Source of the DNA: Allorhizobium undicola ORS 992 = ATCC 700741
GTDB lineage: Bacteria > Pseudomonadota > Alphaproteobacteria > Rhizobiales > Rhizobiaceae
Direction of reading: 5' to 3'
DNA length: 64,000 nucleotides
Assembly (NCBI RefSeq): GCF_000621665.1
Contig: NZ_JHXQ01000001.1
Span: 62,001 to 126,000 of the forward strand
A program made the translations under genes and the position numbers. Position 1 is the stretch's first letter; each line of letters opens with the position of its first letter. Below the pieces are notes generated by a model that made no database searches, was not told where the DNA came from, and saw only the letters and a program-made list of their open reading frames with translations. This document shows positions 32,024 to 42,544 of the stretch, piece after piece.

Positions 32024-33416
32024 ATCGCTCACCCTTCGCGTTCTGCTGTTTGCGACCCTGTGGTATTCCATTGCGCTTGTGACCATTGCCGTGGTCATTT
32101 CGGCGCTTTACCGGCAGGGGGCGGAGCGCTCCTTCAACGATCTCTTGCGCGCCCAGCTCTATAATGTCGTCAATTCCGTTTCGGTGGGCGACAATGAGAG
32201 CCTGACCGGCAGTCCGGCGCTTGGCGATCTGCGCTTTTCGCAGCCGGGAACCGGCTGGTACTGGCTGGTGGAGCCATTGGGCTCCTTTAATGCCGCGCCG
32301 CTGGCCTCCACCTCGCTGGGGCTGACCAACCTGCCGGTGCCGAGCTTCGAACAGGCCCCCTTCGACCAGAATTACGAGCGCTTCTATGGCATGACCGACA
32401 CGTTCGGCAACCGTCTGCGCATTGCCGAAACCGAGGTTATTCTGGATGAAAGCGGGCGGGCGGCGCGCTTTCGCGTTTCGGGCAATCTCAAGGTGGTGGA
32501 AGAGGATATTCAGGGCTTTTCGCGCAGGCTCTACGCCGCCCTTGCGCTTTTCGGTTTTGGCGGCCTGTTCGTCAACGCCATCACCATCGTGTTCGGGCTG
32601 AAGCCGCTGGACAGGGCGCGGCGCGCCCTGGAGCGCATTCGCGGCGGCGAGGCGGAGCGCATCGAGGGCGATTTTCCCCGTGAAATCGAGCCGCTGGCCA
32701 ACGAGATCAATGCGCTGATCGACAGCAACCGGCGCATCGTGGAGCGGGCGCGAATGCAGGTGGGCAATCTGGCCCATTCGCTGAAAACGCCGCTTGCCGT
32801 GCTGGTCAACGAGGCGCGGGCGATCAGCGCCCCGCATGACGAGGTGGTGAAGGCGCAGGCCGACGCCATGCAGGCGCAGGTCAGCTCCTATCTCAACCGT
32901 GCCCGCATTGCCGCCCAGCGCGAATCCGTGCTATCGCGCGCCGAGGTGGAGCCGGTCGTGGAGCGGCTGGTGCGGGTGATGCGCAAGCTGAACCCCGACA
33001 AGACGTTCGACATGCAGATCGAGGCTTCGCCGCCAGCACTCGCCATGGAAAGCCAGGATCTTGAGGAAACCATCGGCAACCTGCTGGAAAACGCCGCCCG
33101 TCATGCCGAAACCACGGTGACGATCACCATAAGTCAGCTTCCGCCCGGAGAGGCGGGGCTCGATCCGGCCCGCAAGAGCTGGGTGGAGGTGGTGGTGGAG
33201 GATGATGGCCCCGGCCTTGAGCCCGGACAGATCGTCGAGGCGATGAAACGTGGCCGAAGGCTCGATGAAAGCAAGCCCGGAACCGGTCTTGGCCTGTCCA
33301 TCGTCAAGGAAATCACCTCGGAATATCAGGGCACGCTTGACCTGATGCGGTCGCAGGCCGGGGGGCTGAAGGCCCGTCTGGTGCTGCCGGCAATCGGCCG
33401 CGACGGTCTGGCCTGA
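32010..33416 (+). CDS. feuQ: Sensor histidine kinase FeuQ
   Basis: 468 residues. Two membrane helices (about 8-32 and 180-202) flank a periplasmic sensor; HAMP follows; His256 in NLAHSLKTPLAVL is the phosphorylation site; N box NLLENAARHAE, G1 DDGPGLEPG and G2 GTGLGLSIVKE are intact. PhoQ-like. Start ATG lies inside feuP. Cognate regulator is FeuP. Confidence 0.87.
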   Translation: MLRVKSLTLRVLLFATLWYSIALVTIAVVISALYRQGAERSFNDLLRAQLYNVVNSVSVGDNESLTGSPALGDLRFSQPGTGWYWLVEPLGSFNAAPLASTSLGLTNLPVPSFEQAPFDQNYERFYGMTDTFGNRLRIAETEVILDESGRAARFRVSGNLKVVEEDIQGFSRRLYAALALFGFGGLFVNAITIVFGLKPLDRARRALERIRGGEAERIEGDFPREIEPLANEINALIDSNRRIVERARMQVGNLAHSLKTPLAVLVNEARAISAPHDEVVKAQADAMQAQVSSYLNRARIAAQRESVLSRAEVEPVVERLVRVMRKLNPDKTFDMQIEASPPALAMESQDLEETIGNLLENAARHAETTVTITISQLPPGEAGLDPARKSWVEVVVEDDGPGLEPGQIVEAMKRGRRLDESKPGTGLGLSIVKEITSEYQGTLDLMRSQAGGLKARLVLPAIGRDGLA

Positions 33417-33567
33417 GCGGCGATCTCGCATCGCCATTCATATGGCAAAAGACTGACGCTTTGAGTTATCCTTTAAAACAAAGGGTTAGAGTGTTTTTTA
33501 TTTCCTGTTCCGGCGAAAAATGCTCTACTGGCCGGTAATTGGTGCCGGAATCGGGCGGGCGCTGGAG

Positions 33568-33667
33568 CATTTTCAGGAAAAGTGGAAGCCGGTTTTCCGT
33601 CTGAAAATGCGTAAAAGCAAATAGTCAGAGCGGTTCAATGTTTCCGTGAAACAATGAACCGCTCTAA
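33568..33667. repeat. Composite palindrome (RIME1-like)
   Basis: GCATTTTCAGG...CTGAAAATGC around AAAAGTGGAAGCCGGTTTTCC, then GAGCGGTTCAATG...CATTGAACCGCTC. Two linked palindromes in about 100 bases between feuQ and the lipoprotein gene. The remainder of 33417-33768 shows no gene. Confidence 0.85.
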
Positions 33668-33768
33668 AAATAATGTTGGATTTCAATGCATAAGAGCCAA
33701 TTTCGTGCGTTTGGAAAAAGCTGTGGTTCTGAATGCCGGGTTTGGGACGGGGCAAAGCGAGTTGCGGC

Positions 33769-34215
33769 ATGACACAGGCAGGAATGATGAACAGATGCGG
33801 CCGGACCGGATTGATGATGTCGCTGATGGCGGTGGTTTTCGGCCTTTCTTCCTGTGTTACGACAAAAAATGCCGGTGGCGGCCTGTTCGGTCCGCGCAAG
33901 GAAAACCGCTCCGCCGTCTATCTTGCGGCCTTGCAGGGCGGCATCGTTTCCCGCTCGGGCGCAAGTCTTTCCAAGGGCGAGACGCAGCGGGCGCTGGAAG
34001 CCGAATATCGCGCGCTGGAAACCTCTCCAAGCGGTCAGGCCGTGACCTGGGAAGATGACGACGTGTCCGGCAAGGTCGTTGCGGCAGCACCCTATCAGGT
34101 GGGCAACCAGAACTGCCGGCAATATACCCATGGCGTATCCGTCAAGGCGCGGACCTTCGAAGCCAAGGGGGCCGCCTGCCGCAATGAGGACGGCACCTGG
34201 ACACCCCTGAACTGA
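33769..34215 (+). CDS. Surface-antigen-type lipoprotein
   Basis: 148 residues from the ATG at 33769; ATGs at 33784/33787 are alternatives. Lipobox VFGLSSC ends the signal peptide, so the protein is lipid-anchored. Glycine-rich stretch NAGGGLFG follows, and the C-terminal part (YQVGNQNCRQYTHGVSVKARTFEAKGAACRNEDGTWTPL) matches the RT0821/17-kDa surface antigen family. Envelope role, precise function unknown. Confidence 0.75.
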   Translation: MTQAGMMNRCGRTGLMMSLMAVVFGLSSCVTTKNAGGGLFGPRKENRSAVYLAALQGGIVSRSGASLSKGETQRALEAEYRALETSPSGQAVTWEDDDVSGKVVAAAPYQVGNQNCRQYTHGVSVKARTFEAKGAACRNEDGTWTPLN

Positions 34216-34336
34216 GGCGGGCAATTTGCCGAAGTTTATTTGACTTGCGTCAAGGTTCGCGGCACCACTCCCGTCTATAGCGGTTTGCGGACGGCTTCGC
34301 TCCATGCCTGGCATGGACGGCTGGTCTGTTGGACCT

Positions 34337-34434
34337 GATATGGGCGCGGGCCCATTTTACATGATATGGGCGCGAGCCCATTTTACATGATATGGGCGCG
34401 AGCCCATGTGACATTATGGGCGCGAGCCCATGGG
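34337..34434. repeat. Four tandem 26-bp palindromic repeats upstream of cycH
   Basis: ATATGGGCGCGAGCCCAT units start at 34337, 34363 and 34389 with a 26-base period; the fourth, at about 34414, is offset by 24 bases and slightly changed. Each unit holds a perfect GGGC(GCG)GCCC-like palindrome. The array ends 16 bases before the cycH start, so it is in the mRNA leader and may affect translation or transcript stability. Confidence 0.85.
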
Positions 34435-34450
34435 CGGAAATGACGGGATC

Positions 34451-35605
34451 ATGCTGTTCTGGATTGCAATTGCCGTTTTGACCTTTGGCGTGGCGGCGGC
34501 CTTTCTCCTGCCCCTGACGCGCACGGCGGCGCGAGGGATCGACGATGCCCGTGCGGCGAATATCGCCATTTATCGCGATCAATTGCGTGAGCTGGAACGG
34601 GACAAGGCCGCAGGTCTGATTCCGGCCGGAGATGCGGACAATGCCCGCGCCGAGATTGCCAGGCGGCTTCTGGCCGCCGATGCGCGGGGGGAAGCCGGGG
34701 CGGTTTCCACTTTTTCTGGAAATGGTCTGGCGCAGGCTTTCGTGGTGGTGGTGATCCCTGCCGTTTCGCTTTGTCTTTATTTGCTGATCGGTACGCCCGG
34801 TATGCCGTCGCAGCCGCTGGAGGCGCGGCTGGAAAATCCCGGCAATGATATGAACCTGCTGGTTGCCAAGGCCGAGCGGCATTTGATGCAGAACCCCGAT
34901 GACGGGGCTGGCTGGGATGTGCTGGCGCCGATTTATGCGCGCATGAACCGCATGGGCGATGCCGAGCTTGCCTATCGCAACAGTGTGCGGCTGAACGGTC
35001 CCAGTGCCGACAGGCTGAACGGGCTGGGCGAGGTGCTGCTGGCCGGTCGCGACGGTGTGGTGAGCGACGAGGCGCAGGCGCTTTTCCGGCAGGCTCTGGC
35101 GCTGGAGCCCGGCAATCCGCGCGCAGCCTATTATCTTGCGCTGGCGCTGGAACAGTCCGGCGAGCGGCAGAAGGCCTTGCAGGCTTTCCGGGCGATTGCC
35201 GAAAGCTCGCCGCCAAACGCACCCTGGCAGGAGATCGTGGCCCGGCATATTGCCAGGAATGGCGGTGGGCCGCTGGCCGGCGGGCCGGTGCAGGCGCCGT
35301 CTTCGGCGCCCGGCAACCCGACGCCGGACGATGTGAAGGCCGCCAGCGCCCTTTCGGGCGCCGATCGCCAGCAGATGATCCGCGCCATGGTGGATGGCCT
35401 CGATGCGAAGCTGAAGGCCGAACCTGACAATTTCGACGGCTGGATGCGGCTTCTGCGCTCTTATGCGGTGCTGAAGGAAGAGGACAAGGCCATGGCCACC
35501 CTGAAGGAAAGCCTCAAGGCCTTTCCGGCGGCGGGTGCACAGGGGCAGCAATTGCTGGCCATGGCCGAAGAACTGGGCCTGCCGGTGAAGGAGGCATTGA
35601 AGTGA
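34451..35605 (+). CDS. cycH: Cytochrome c biogenesis protein CycH (CcmI)
   Basis: 384 residues. Two N-terminal membrane helices ([22 protein letters not shown] and [19 protein letters not shown]), a Leu-rich cytoplasmic loop with a zipper-like [10 protein letters not shown], then periplasmic TPR repeats ([44 protein letters not shown]). Presents apocytochrome c to the heme ligase. First of cycHJKL; its stop overlaps cycJ by four bases. Confidence 0.9.
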   Translation: MLFWIAIAVLTFGVAAAFLLPLTRTAARGIDDARAANIAIYRDQLRELERDKAAGLIPAGDADNARAEIARRLLAADARGEAGAVSTFSGNGLAQAFVVVVIPAVSLCLYLLIGTPGMPSQPLEARLENPGNDMNLLVAKAERHLMQNPDDGAGWDVLAPIYARMNRMGDAELAYRNSVRLNGPSADRLNGLGEVLLAGRDGVVSDEAQALFRQALALEPGNPRAAYYLALALEQSGERQKALQAFRAIAESSPPNAPWQEIVARHIARNGGGPLAGGPVQAPSSAPGNPTPDDVKAASALSGADRQQMIRAMVDGLDAKLKAEPDNFDGWMRLLRSYAVLKEEDKAMATLKESLKAFPAAGAQGQQLLAMAEELGLPVKEALK

Positions 35606-36045
35606 CGCGCAAACAGAAACGTCTGGCGGTGATTGCCGGTGGCATGAGCTTCATCATGGCCGCGGTCATTCTCATCCTCTTCGCCTTCGGCCAATCGGTT
35701 TCCTATTTCTACATGCCCTCCGATCTTGCCAAGACCCCCGTTGGCCCCGGCACGCGCATTCGGCTGGGCGGGCTGGTCGAGGCCGGTTCCGTAGAGCGCG
35801 GGGGCGGTTCCACCGTTCGTTTTGCCGTGACGGATGGCAGCGCCCGCGTGCCCGTGACCTATACCGGCATTTTGCCGGATCTGTTTCGCGAGGGGCAGGG
35901 CGTGGTGACGGAAGGCGTGTTCGATGCAGGCGGTTCACTGTTTGCGGCCGATACCGTGCTGGCCAAGCATGACGAGAAATATATGCCCAAGGAAGTGGCC
36001 GACCGGATGAAGAAGGACGGCGTCTGGAAGGGAGAGGGGCAATGA
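35602..36045 (+). CDS. cycJ: Heme chaperone CycJ (CcmE)
   Basis: 147 residues from GTG (GTGA overlap with cycH). N-terminal membrane anchor, OB-fold ([40 protein letters not shown]) and the heme-binding [10 protein letters not shown] with His123 and Tyr127. Carries heme covalently from CcmC to the CcmF/H ligase. Confidence 0.95.
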   Translation: MTRKQKRLAVIAGGMSFIMAAVILILFAFGQSVSYFYMPSDLAKTPVGPGTRIRLGGLVEAGSVERGGGSTVRFAVTDGSARVPVTYTGILPDLFREGQGVVTEGVFDAGGSLFAADTVLAKHDEKYMPKEVADRMKKDGVWKGEGQ

Positions 36046-38030
36046 TAATCGAGCTTGGCCATTATGCCCTCGTGCTGGCGCTGGCGGCGGCCATCGTCAC
36101 CTCCATTCTGCCGGTGATCGGCGCAAGGCGTGGCGATCAGGCCCTGATGCGAACCGCCGTTACCGGCACCTTCGCGCAGTTCTTGCTGGTGGTGCTGGCC
36201 TTTGCCGTGCTGGCCCATGCCTATCTGGTGTCGGATTTTTCGCTGCTCAACGTCTATCAGAACTCGCATTCGCTGATGCCTGCCATCTATCGTTTCTCCG
36301 GTGTCTGGGGCAATCACGAGGGCTCCATGATGCTGTGGCTGCTGATCTTGTGCCTGTTCAGCGCCATGGTGGCGGGGTTCGGCGTCAACCTGCCGGTGCG
36401 GCTCAAGGCCAATGTGCTGGCGGTGCAGGCCTGGATTACGGTGGCCTTTCTGCTGTTCATTCTTCTGACGTCCAATCCCTTTCTGCGGCTCAACCCCGCC
36501 CCCGCAGAGGGGCAGGATCTCAACCCCGTGCTTCAGGATCCGGGGCTGGCGGTGCATCCGCCGCTGCTTTATCTGGGTTATGTCGGCTTTTCCGTCTGTT
36601 TCTCCTTCGCCATTGCAGCACTTCTCGAAGGACGCATCGATGCCGCATGGGCGCGCTGGGTGCGGCCCTGGACGCTTGCCGCCTGGACTTTTTTGACCGC
36701 TGGCATCGCCATGGGCTCCTATTGGGCCTATTACGAACTGGGCTGGGGCGGCTGGTGGTTCTGGGATCCGGTGGAAAATGCCTCCTTCATGCCGTGGCTT
36801 GCCGGAACGGCGCTGCTGCATTCGGCGCTGGTGATGGAAAAGCGCGATGCGCTGAAAATCTGGACCGTGCTGCTGGCGATCCTGACCTTTTCGCTCTCGC
36901 TGCTCGGCACCTTTCTGGTGCGCTCCGGCGTCTTGACCTCGGTTCATGCCTTTGCCAGCGATCCGAGCCGGGGCATTTTCATCCTGTGCATTCTGATGCT
37001 GTTCATTGGCGGTGCGCTGTTTCTGTTCATGCTGCGCGCGCCGGGGCTGAAGGCGGGCGGGCTGTTTGCCCCGATTTCCCGCGAGGGAGCGCTGGTTCTC
37101 AACAATCTCATCCTGACGGTCTCAACGGCGACCGTGCTGATCGGCACGCTCTATCCGCTGGTTCTCGATACGCTGACGGGGGAAAAGATCTCGGTCGGCG
37201 CGCCCTTCTTCAACCTCACCTTCGGCCTGTTGATGATCCCGCTGATCCTTGCCGTGCCTTTCGGGCCGATGCTGGCATGGAAGCGGGGTGATCTTGCCGG
37301 GGCGCTGCAACGGTTATACATGGCCGCCTGTCTTTCGCTGCTGGTGGGGCTTGGGCTTTACTATGCCGAAAATGGCGGGCCGGTTCTGGCAATTGCGGGC
37401 CTTGCGGCGGGCTTTTTCCTGCTGTTCGGCGCAGGTGCCGATCTCTGGTTTCGTGCCGGTTTCGGCAAGCAGACCTTTGCCCTTGCCCTGCGCCGTCTGG
37501 CGGGTCTGCCGCGCTCGGCCTTTGGCACGGCCCTTGCCCATGCCGGGCTTGGCGTGACGGTTCTGGGCATTGTCGCGGTCACGACCTTCCAGACCGAAAC
37601 CGTGGTGGAAATGGTGCCCGGCCAGACGGTGGAAGCCGGTGGCTATGCCATTACCTATGACGGGCTGCGCTCCAGCAAGGGTCCGAATTTCACGGAAGAC
37701 AGGGGCCACTTCACCTTGCGCCGTGGCGGGGTTTCCAAGGGGGATGTATGGTCTTCCAAGCGCCTTTACACCGCGCGACGGATGCCTACAACCGAAGCCG
37801 GGATCCGCACCTTCGGCTTCAGCCAGCTTTACGTCTCTCTCGGCGATGCCATGGACAATGGCGGCATGGTGGTGCGCATCTGGTGGAAGCCGTGGATCAC
37901 CTGTATCTGGGGCGGGGCGCTGGTGATGATGCTGGGCGGGCTGGTGTCGCTCAGCGACCGGCGGCTGCGGGTCGGCGCGCCGCGCCGCAGGGCAGCGCTT
38001 GCGACAAAGGGGCTGGAGGCGGCGGAGTGA
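36042..38030 (+). CDS. cycK: Cytochrome c heme lyase subunit CycK (CcmF)
   Basis: 662 residues with many membrane helices. The WWD motif [18 protein letters not shown] and the conserved [13 protein letters not shown] are present, as are His residues flanking the heme-handling domain. Its start overlaps the cycJ stop and its stop the cycL start. It ligates heme to apocytochrome c in the periplasm. Confidence 0.95.
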   Translation: MIIELGHYALVLALAAAIVTSILPVIGARRGDQALMRTAVTGTFAQFLLVVLAFAVLAHAYLVSDFSLLNVYQNSHSLMPAIYRFSGVWGNHEGSMMLWLLILCLFSAMVAGFGVNLPVRLKANVLAVQAWITVAFLLFILLTSNPFLRLNPAPAEGQDLNPVLQDPGLAVHPPLLYLGYVGFSVCFSFAIAALLEGRIDAAWARWVRPWTLAAWTFLTAGIAMGSYWAYYELGWGGWWFWDPVENASFMPWLAGTALLHSALVMEKRDALKIWTVLLAILTFSLSLLGTFLVRSGVLTSVHAFASDPSRGIFILCILMLFIGGALFLFMLRAPGLKAGGLFAPISREGALVLNNLILTVSTATVLIGTLYPLVLDTLTGEKISVGAPFFNLTFGLLMIPLILAVPFGPMLAWKRGDLAGALQRLYMAACLSLLVGLGLYYAENGGPVLAIAGLAAGFFLLFGAGADLWFRAGFGKQTFALALRRLAGLPRSAFGTALAHAGLGVTVLGIVAVTTFQTETVVEMVPGQTVEAGGYAITYDGLRSSKGPNFTEDRGHFTLRRGGVSKGDVWSSKRLYTARRMPTTEAGIRTFGFSQLYVSLGDAMDNGGMVVRIWWKPWITCIWGGALVMMLGGLVSLSDRRLRVGAPRRRAALATKGLEAAE

Positions 38031-38497
38031 AACGTCTTGGCGCCGCCATCCTCCTGTTTCTCCTGAGCCTTGCGCCGCAGGCGCTGGCCGTCAACCCGGA
38101 TGAGGTTCTGGCCGATCCGGCGCTGGAAGCCCGCGCCCGCCACCTTTCCACGCAATTGCGCTGCATGGTGTGCCAGAACCAGTCCATCGACGATTCCAAC
38201 GCGGAACTGGCCAAGGATTTGCGCCTGCTGGTGCGCGAGCGCATTTCCAAGGGCGACAGCGACGAACAGGTGATCGATTATCTCGTATCCCGATATGGCC
38301 AGTTTGTGCTGCTGAAGCCGCGCCTTTCGCCCGAAACTCTGGGGCTGTGGGGCGCGCCAGTCCTGTTTCTGGCCTTTGGTGGGGCGGCGGCCCTGCTTTA
38401 CCTGCGCCGCCGGGGTGATCGCGGGTCAATAGCGGCGCTGACCCCACAGGAAGAGGCGCGGCTGAAGCGGCTGATGGAAGAGGAGCCGGGAACCTGA
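38027..38497 (+). CDS. cycL: Cytochrome c thiol-reduction subunit CycL (CcmH)
   Basis: 156 residues from a GTG overlapping the cycK stop (GTGA). Signal peptide/anchor ([19 protein letters not shown]), the CcmH motif [20 protein letters not shown]-terminal membrane helix and charged tail. The paired cysteines hold the apocytochrome heme-binding thiols. Last gene of the ccm unit. Confidence 0.95.
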   Translation: MKRLGAAILLFLLSLAPQALAVNPDEVLADPALEARARHLSTQLRCMVCQNQSIDDSNAELAKDLRLLVRERISKGDSDEQVIDYLVSRYGQFVLLKPRLSPETLGLWGAPVLFLAFGGAAALLYLRRRGDRGSIAALTPQEEARLKRLMEEEPGT

Positions 38498-38632
38498 CCG
38501 GAAGATTGCCTTTCGCATTACGAAATTTTCATCTGCCGGACAGTTCGCTGTAACATGTGCTGACCTATATGTGGATCATCCACCGAGGAAAAGCGGTTTG
38601 CGATTTCTCAGATAACAGATGAAGGTGATCCC

Positions 38633-40195
38633 ATGTCGAAGACGAACACCCCGCGCAGTTTCAAGTCGGTCATGAAAGCCGGAACGGCAGCGGGCCTGGC
38701 GGCTGTGATGCTGGCAGGTGCAGCGCCGCTGACCATGCCCGCCTATGCCGCGCCGGTGAATGTGCAGGCGCCGCAGATGCCGAGCTTCTCCGGCGTTGTC
38801 GAGGCCGTTCTGCCTGCTGTCGTGTCCATCCGCGTGCAGTCCAATGCGCGACAGGAGGCCGATGACAACAGCTTCTCCTTCAATGGCCGCGATTTCGATC
38901 AATTGCCCGACCCGCTGAAGCGCTTCTTCCGGGAATGGGGAATGCCCGGCCCCGACGGTCACGGCGGTCCCCGCGCCGAGCGCGGCCCGCATGGCGACCA
39001 GCGCGCCGAGCGGCCGCGCCGCCTGCGCCCGACCGCCCAGGGCTCCGGCTTCTTCATTTCCGAAGATGGCTATATCGTCACAAACAACCACGTCGTCTCC
39101 GATGGCGAGGCCTATACGGTGGTGATGAACGACGGCACGGAACTCGACGCCAAGCTGGTGGGCAAGGACCCGCGCACCGATCTTGCCGTGCTGAAGGTCA
39201 ACGAGCCGAACAAGAAATTCACCTATGTGCAATGGGCCGATGACGACAAGGTCAAGGTCGGCGACTGGGTGGTGGCCGTGGGCAATCCCTTCGGCCTTGG
39301 CGGCACCGTCACGGGCGGTATCGTTTCGGCCTTCGGTCGTGACATCGGCTCCGGCCCCTATGACGATTACATTCAGATCGATGCGGCCGTGAACCGGGGG
39401 AACTCCGGCGGTCCGGCCTTCAATCTGAGCGGCCAGGTGGTGGGCATCAACACCGCGATCTTCTCGCCGTCCGGCGGCAGCGTCGGCATCGGCTTTGCCA
39501 TTCCCGCCTCCACCGCCAAGGATGTCGTGGCCTCGCTGATGAAGAATGGTTCGGTCCAGCGCGGCTGGCTGGGCGTGCAGATCCAGCCCGTCACCAAGGA
39601 TATTGCCGACTCGCTTGGCCTATCGGAAGCGCGCGGCGCATTGGTTGCCGAACCGCAGACAGATTCTCCCGGTGCAAAGGCTGGCATCAAGCAGGGCGAC
39701 GTCATCACCGCCGTCAATGGCGAGCCGGTGAAGGACCCGCGTGATCTTGCACGCCGCATCGCCTCCTTCGCGCCCGGCACCAAGGTGGACGTTTCCGTCT
39801 GGCGCGGTGGCAAGGCAACCTCGCTGAAGGTCGATCTCGGCAAGCTGCCGACAGACGACAAGGCGGCAACCGGCCCCGAAGACGATCAGAGCCAGGAAGA
39901 TCGTGGCGCTCCGGCAACCGAACAGGCGCTGGCAGGTCTCGGCGTTACCGTACAGCCCGCCGAAGGCGGCAAGGGCCTGACGATTACCGATGTCGATCCC
40001 GACTCCGACGCCGCCGACAAGGGCATCAAGGCTGGCGAGACGATCACCTCCGTCAACAATCAGGAGGTCTTCAAGCCCGCCGACGTCACGAAGATCATCG
40101 AGCAGGCCAGGAAGGACGGCCGCAGCAAGGCGCTGTTCCAGATCCAGACCGACAAGGGCAGCCGCTTCGTGGCATTGCCGGTCAACCAGGGCTGA
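38633..40195 (+). CDS. degP: Periplasmic serine protease DegP/HtrA
   Basis: 520 residues with a signal peptide (to about residue 40). Trypsin-like domain with His153 (TNNHVV), Asp183 (DPRTDLAVLK) and Ser258 (RGNSGGPAF), preceded by an extra charged loop rich in Arg, Pro and Gly (about 105-135). Two PDZ domains follow (SPGAKAGIKQGDVITAVNG and DAADKGIKAGETITSVNN). Protein quality control and stress protection in the periplasm. Confidence 0.95.
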   Translation: MSKTNTPRSFKSVMKAGTAAGLAAVMLAGAAPLTMPAYAAPVNVQAPQMPSFSGVVEAVLPAVVSIRVQSNARQEADDNSFSFNGRDFDQLPDPLKRFFREWGMPGPDGHGGPRAERGPHGDQRAERPRRLRPTAQGSGFFISEDGYIVTNNHVVSDGEAYTVVMNDGTELDAKLVGKDPRTDLAVLKVNEPNKKFTYVQWADDDKVKVGDWVVAVGNPFGLGGTVTGGIVSAFGRDIGSGPYDDYIQIDAAVNRGNSGGPAFNLSGQVVGINTAIFSPSGGSVGIGFAIPASTAKDVVASLMKNGSVQRGWLGVQIQPVTKDIADSLGLSEARGALVAEPQTDSPGAKAGIKQGDVITAVNGEPVKDPRDLARRIASFAPGTKVDVSVWRGGKATSLKVDLGKLPTDDKAATGPEDDQSQEDRGAPATEQALAGLGVTVQPAEGGKGLTITDVDPDSDAADKGIKAGETITSVNNQEVFKPADVTKIIEQARKDGRSKALFQIQTDKGSRFVALPVNQG

Positions 40196-40315
40196 TCCTT
40201 TCTGCTTCACCATGGAAGGGGCGGCCGGATGCGTTCGGCGGCCCCTTTTCAGTTTCGGGAAAAGTGCGTGGCGCTATTGCTCGGGAAATGCGCCAGAACC
40301 TCAGCGCCGGGAAAG

Positions 40316-41068
40316 ATGACAATGGGACAAATGGCTGAAACGGAAAGAACAGGCTGGGCAGAAAAGAGCGAGGCCGATAATGTCCAGCGCATGAAGATAC
40401 TTGTCATTGAAGACGATCTGGAAGCCGCAGCCTATATGGTGAAGGCTTTCCGCGAGGCCAGCATTACCGCCGACCACGCCAGCGATGGCGAGGCGGGTTT
40501 GTTCATGGGCAGCGAAAACAGCTATGACGTGCTGATTATCGACCGGATGCTTCCGCGCCGCGATGGACTTTCGGTGATTTCGGAACTGCGCAAGCGCGGC
40601 GTCAACACCCCGGTTCTCATTCTCTCGGCTCTCGGCCAGGTGGATGACCGCGTTACGGGTCTGCGGGCAGGCGGTGACGATTATCTGCCCAAGCCCTATG
40701 CCTTCTCCGAGCTTCTGGCCCGTGTCGAGGTTCTGGGGCGGCGCAAGGGCGCGCCGGAACAGGACATGGTCTATCGCGTCGGCGATCTCGAGCTTGACCG
40801 GCTTTCCCACGAAGTGCGGCGCGGCGGCAAGGAAATCCTGCTGCAACCGCGTGAGTTTCGCCTGCTGGAATATCTCATGAAAAATGCCGGTCAGGTGGTG
40901 ACGCGCACCATGCTGCTCGAACATGTCTGGGACTATCATTTCGACCCGCAGACCAATGTCATCGATGTGCATGTGTCGCGGCTGCGCTCCAAGATCGAGC
41001 GGGATTTCGACAAGCCGCTTTTGAAAACCGTGCGCGGCGCGGGCTATATGATCAAGGATGAAGGCTGA
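40316..41068 (+). CDS. OmpR-family response regulator
   Basis: 250 residues from the ATG at 40316 (GGGAAAG upstream); the receiver itself begins at Met in MKILVIEDD (40391), which is the minimal start, so the N-terminal 25 residues are uncertain. Phospho-acceptor Asp51 of the minimal form in IIDRMLPRRDG; winged helix with LLQPREFRLLEYLMKN and VHVSRLRSKIERDF. CusR/TctD-type. It precedes its kinase by 2 bases. Confidence 0.85.
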   Translation: MTMGQMAETERTGWAEKSEADNVQRMKILVIEDDLEAAAYMVKAFREASITADHASDGEAGLFMGSENSYDVLIIDRMLPRRDGLSVISELRKRGVNTPVLILSALGQVDDRVTGLRAGGDDYLPKPYAFSELLARVEVLGRRKGAPEQDMVYRVGDLELDRLSHEVRRGGKEILLQPREFRLLEYLMKNAGQVVTRTMLLEHVWDYHFDPQTNVIDVHVSRLRSKIERDFDKPLLKTVRGAGYMIKDEG

Positions 41069-41070
41069 GC

Positions 41071-42474
41071 ATGGGCCGGATGGGGGTTATGTTCCGCTCC
41101 ACGGCGGTGCGGTTTTCAGCGCTCTACATTCTGCTTTTTGCGCTGTGTGCTGCATTTCTCGTGTTTTACGTCACGGCTCTGTCTGAGCGGTTGCTGAACC
41201 AGCAGACGCGGGAAGGCTTGCAGCAGGAAGTCAACGTCATCCAGAATGTCTATGAGCGGGCGGGCGTAAACGGGCTTCTCAAGCTGATGGAACGGCGGAT
41301 GCGCCAGCCCGGTGCCAATCTCTACGTGATTGCCGGGCCCAATGGCGAGATGATGGCCGGTAACGTCGCCTCGCTGCAACCCGGCGTGCTGGATCATGCA
41401 GGCTGGACGGATTTTCCCTTCGTTTACGACCGCTACGAGGAAAGCGGCAACGCGCCGCATCATCTGGCGATTGCCCATGTCATCATTCTCGATAACGGCT
41501 TGCGCATTCTGGTGGGCCGTGATCTCGGCGAACCCACCCGTTTCCGTTATCTGGTGCGCCGGGCATTGATGGTGGCGCTGGCGATCATGGGCGGCGGGGC
41601 GGTGGTGATCTGGTTCGGCATTGGCCGCAATGCGCTGAAGCGTATCGACAGGGTTTCGGCGGCAAGCAAGAAGATCATGGCCGGTGATCTTGCCCAGCGG
41701 CTGCCGGTCACGGGCTCCGGCGATGAATTCGACCGGCTTTCGGTGTCGCTCAATGAAATGCTGGAACGTATCGGCAAGCTGAACGAGGGGCTGCGGCAGG
41801 TATCCGACAATATTGCCCATGATCTCAAGACGCCGCTGACAAGGCTGCGCAACCGCGCCGTCGATGCGCTGGATCATGATGACGGCGAGGTGCGGCGCCA
41901 AGCGCTGGAAGGCATTATCGGTGAATCCGACCAGTTGATCCGCACCTTCAATGCCCTGCTGATGATTTCCCGCGTGGAGGCAGGGTCGATTGCTGCCGAA
42001 CTCAGCGATCTCGATCTTTCCACCATCGCCGCAGAAACCGTGGAGTTGTACGAGCCGGTGGCGGAGGAGGCAAATTATCTGCTGCGATCCGACATCGCGG
42101 AAAACTGCCAGGTGCGCGGCAATCGTGAATTGATCGGTCAGGCCATTTTCAATCTTCTCGACAATGCGATAAAATATGCCGGAGACGGCGGCAGCGAAAT
42201 TCGCCTGGGCCTTGTCTGCGATGGCGTGAATGTGCGGCTTTGGGTGGCGGATCAGGGGCCGGGCATTCCGGCAGATCGGCGGGAGGATGCCGTCAAGCGC
42301 TTCGTGCGGCTGGATGAAAGCCGCAGCAAGCCGGGCACCGGGCTTGGACTTTCGCTGGTGGAGGCGGTGATGGCCCTGCATGGCGGCAGGCTGGAACTGT
42401 CTGCCACCAGAGAGGATGCCCCGTCCTCTCCGGGCCTGACGGCGACCATGCTTTTCCCTGTCTTCAAGGGATAG
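41071..42474 (+). CDS. Sensor histidine kinase
   Basis: 467 residues: two membrane helices (about 12-34 and 165-186), periplasmic sensor, HAMP (RIDRVSAASKKIMAGDLAQRLP), His250 in NIAHDLKTPLTRLRNRAVDA, N box FNLLDNAIKYAG, G1 DQGPGIP and G2 GTGLGLSLVEA. Pairs with the preceding regulator. Stimulus unknown; the degP neighbour suggests an envelope signal. Confidence 0.87.
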   Translation: MGRMGVMFRSTAVRFSALYILLFALCAAFLVFYVTALSERLLNQQTREGLQQEVNVIQNVYERAGVNGLLKLMERRMRQPGANLYVIAGPNGEMMAGNVASLQPGVLDHAGWTDFPFVYDRYEESGNAPHHLAIAHVIILDNGLRILVGRDLGEPTRFRYLVRRALMVALAIMGGGAVVIWFGIGRNALKRIDRVSAASKKIMAGDLAQRLPVTGSGDEFDRLSVSLNEMLERIGKLNEGLRQVSDNIAHDLKTPLTRLRNRAVDALDHDDGEVRRQALEGIIGESDQLIRTFNALLMISRVEAGSIAAELSDLDLSTIAAETVELYEPVAEEANYLLRSDIAENCQVRGNRELIGQAIFNLLDNAIKYAGDGGSEIRLGLVCDGVNVRLWVADQGPGIPADRREDAVKRFVRLDESRSKPGTGLGLSLVEAVMALHGGRLELSATREDAPSSPGLTATMLFPVFKG

Positions 42475-42544
42475 GCCATAATCCGGCCGCAGCGAAACGG
42501 AGATCGGGAAGACGGGCTGCAAGGCCAAGGCTGGGAGGCAAGGC

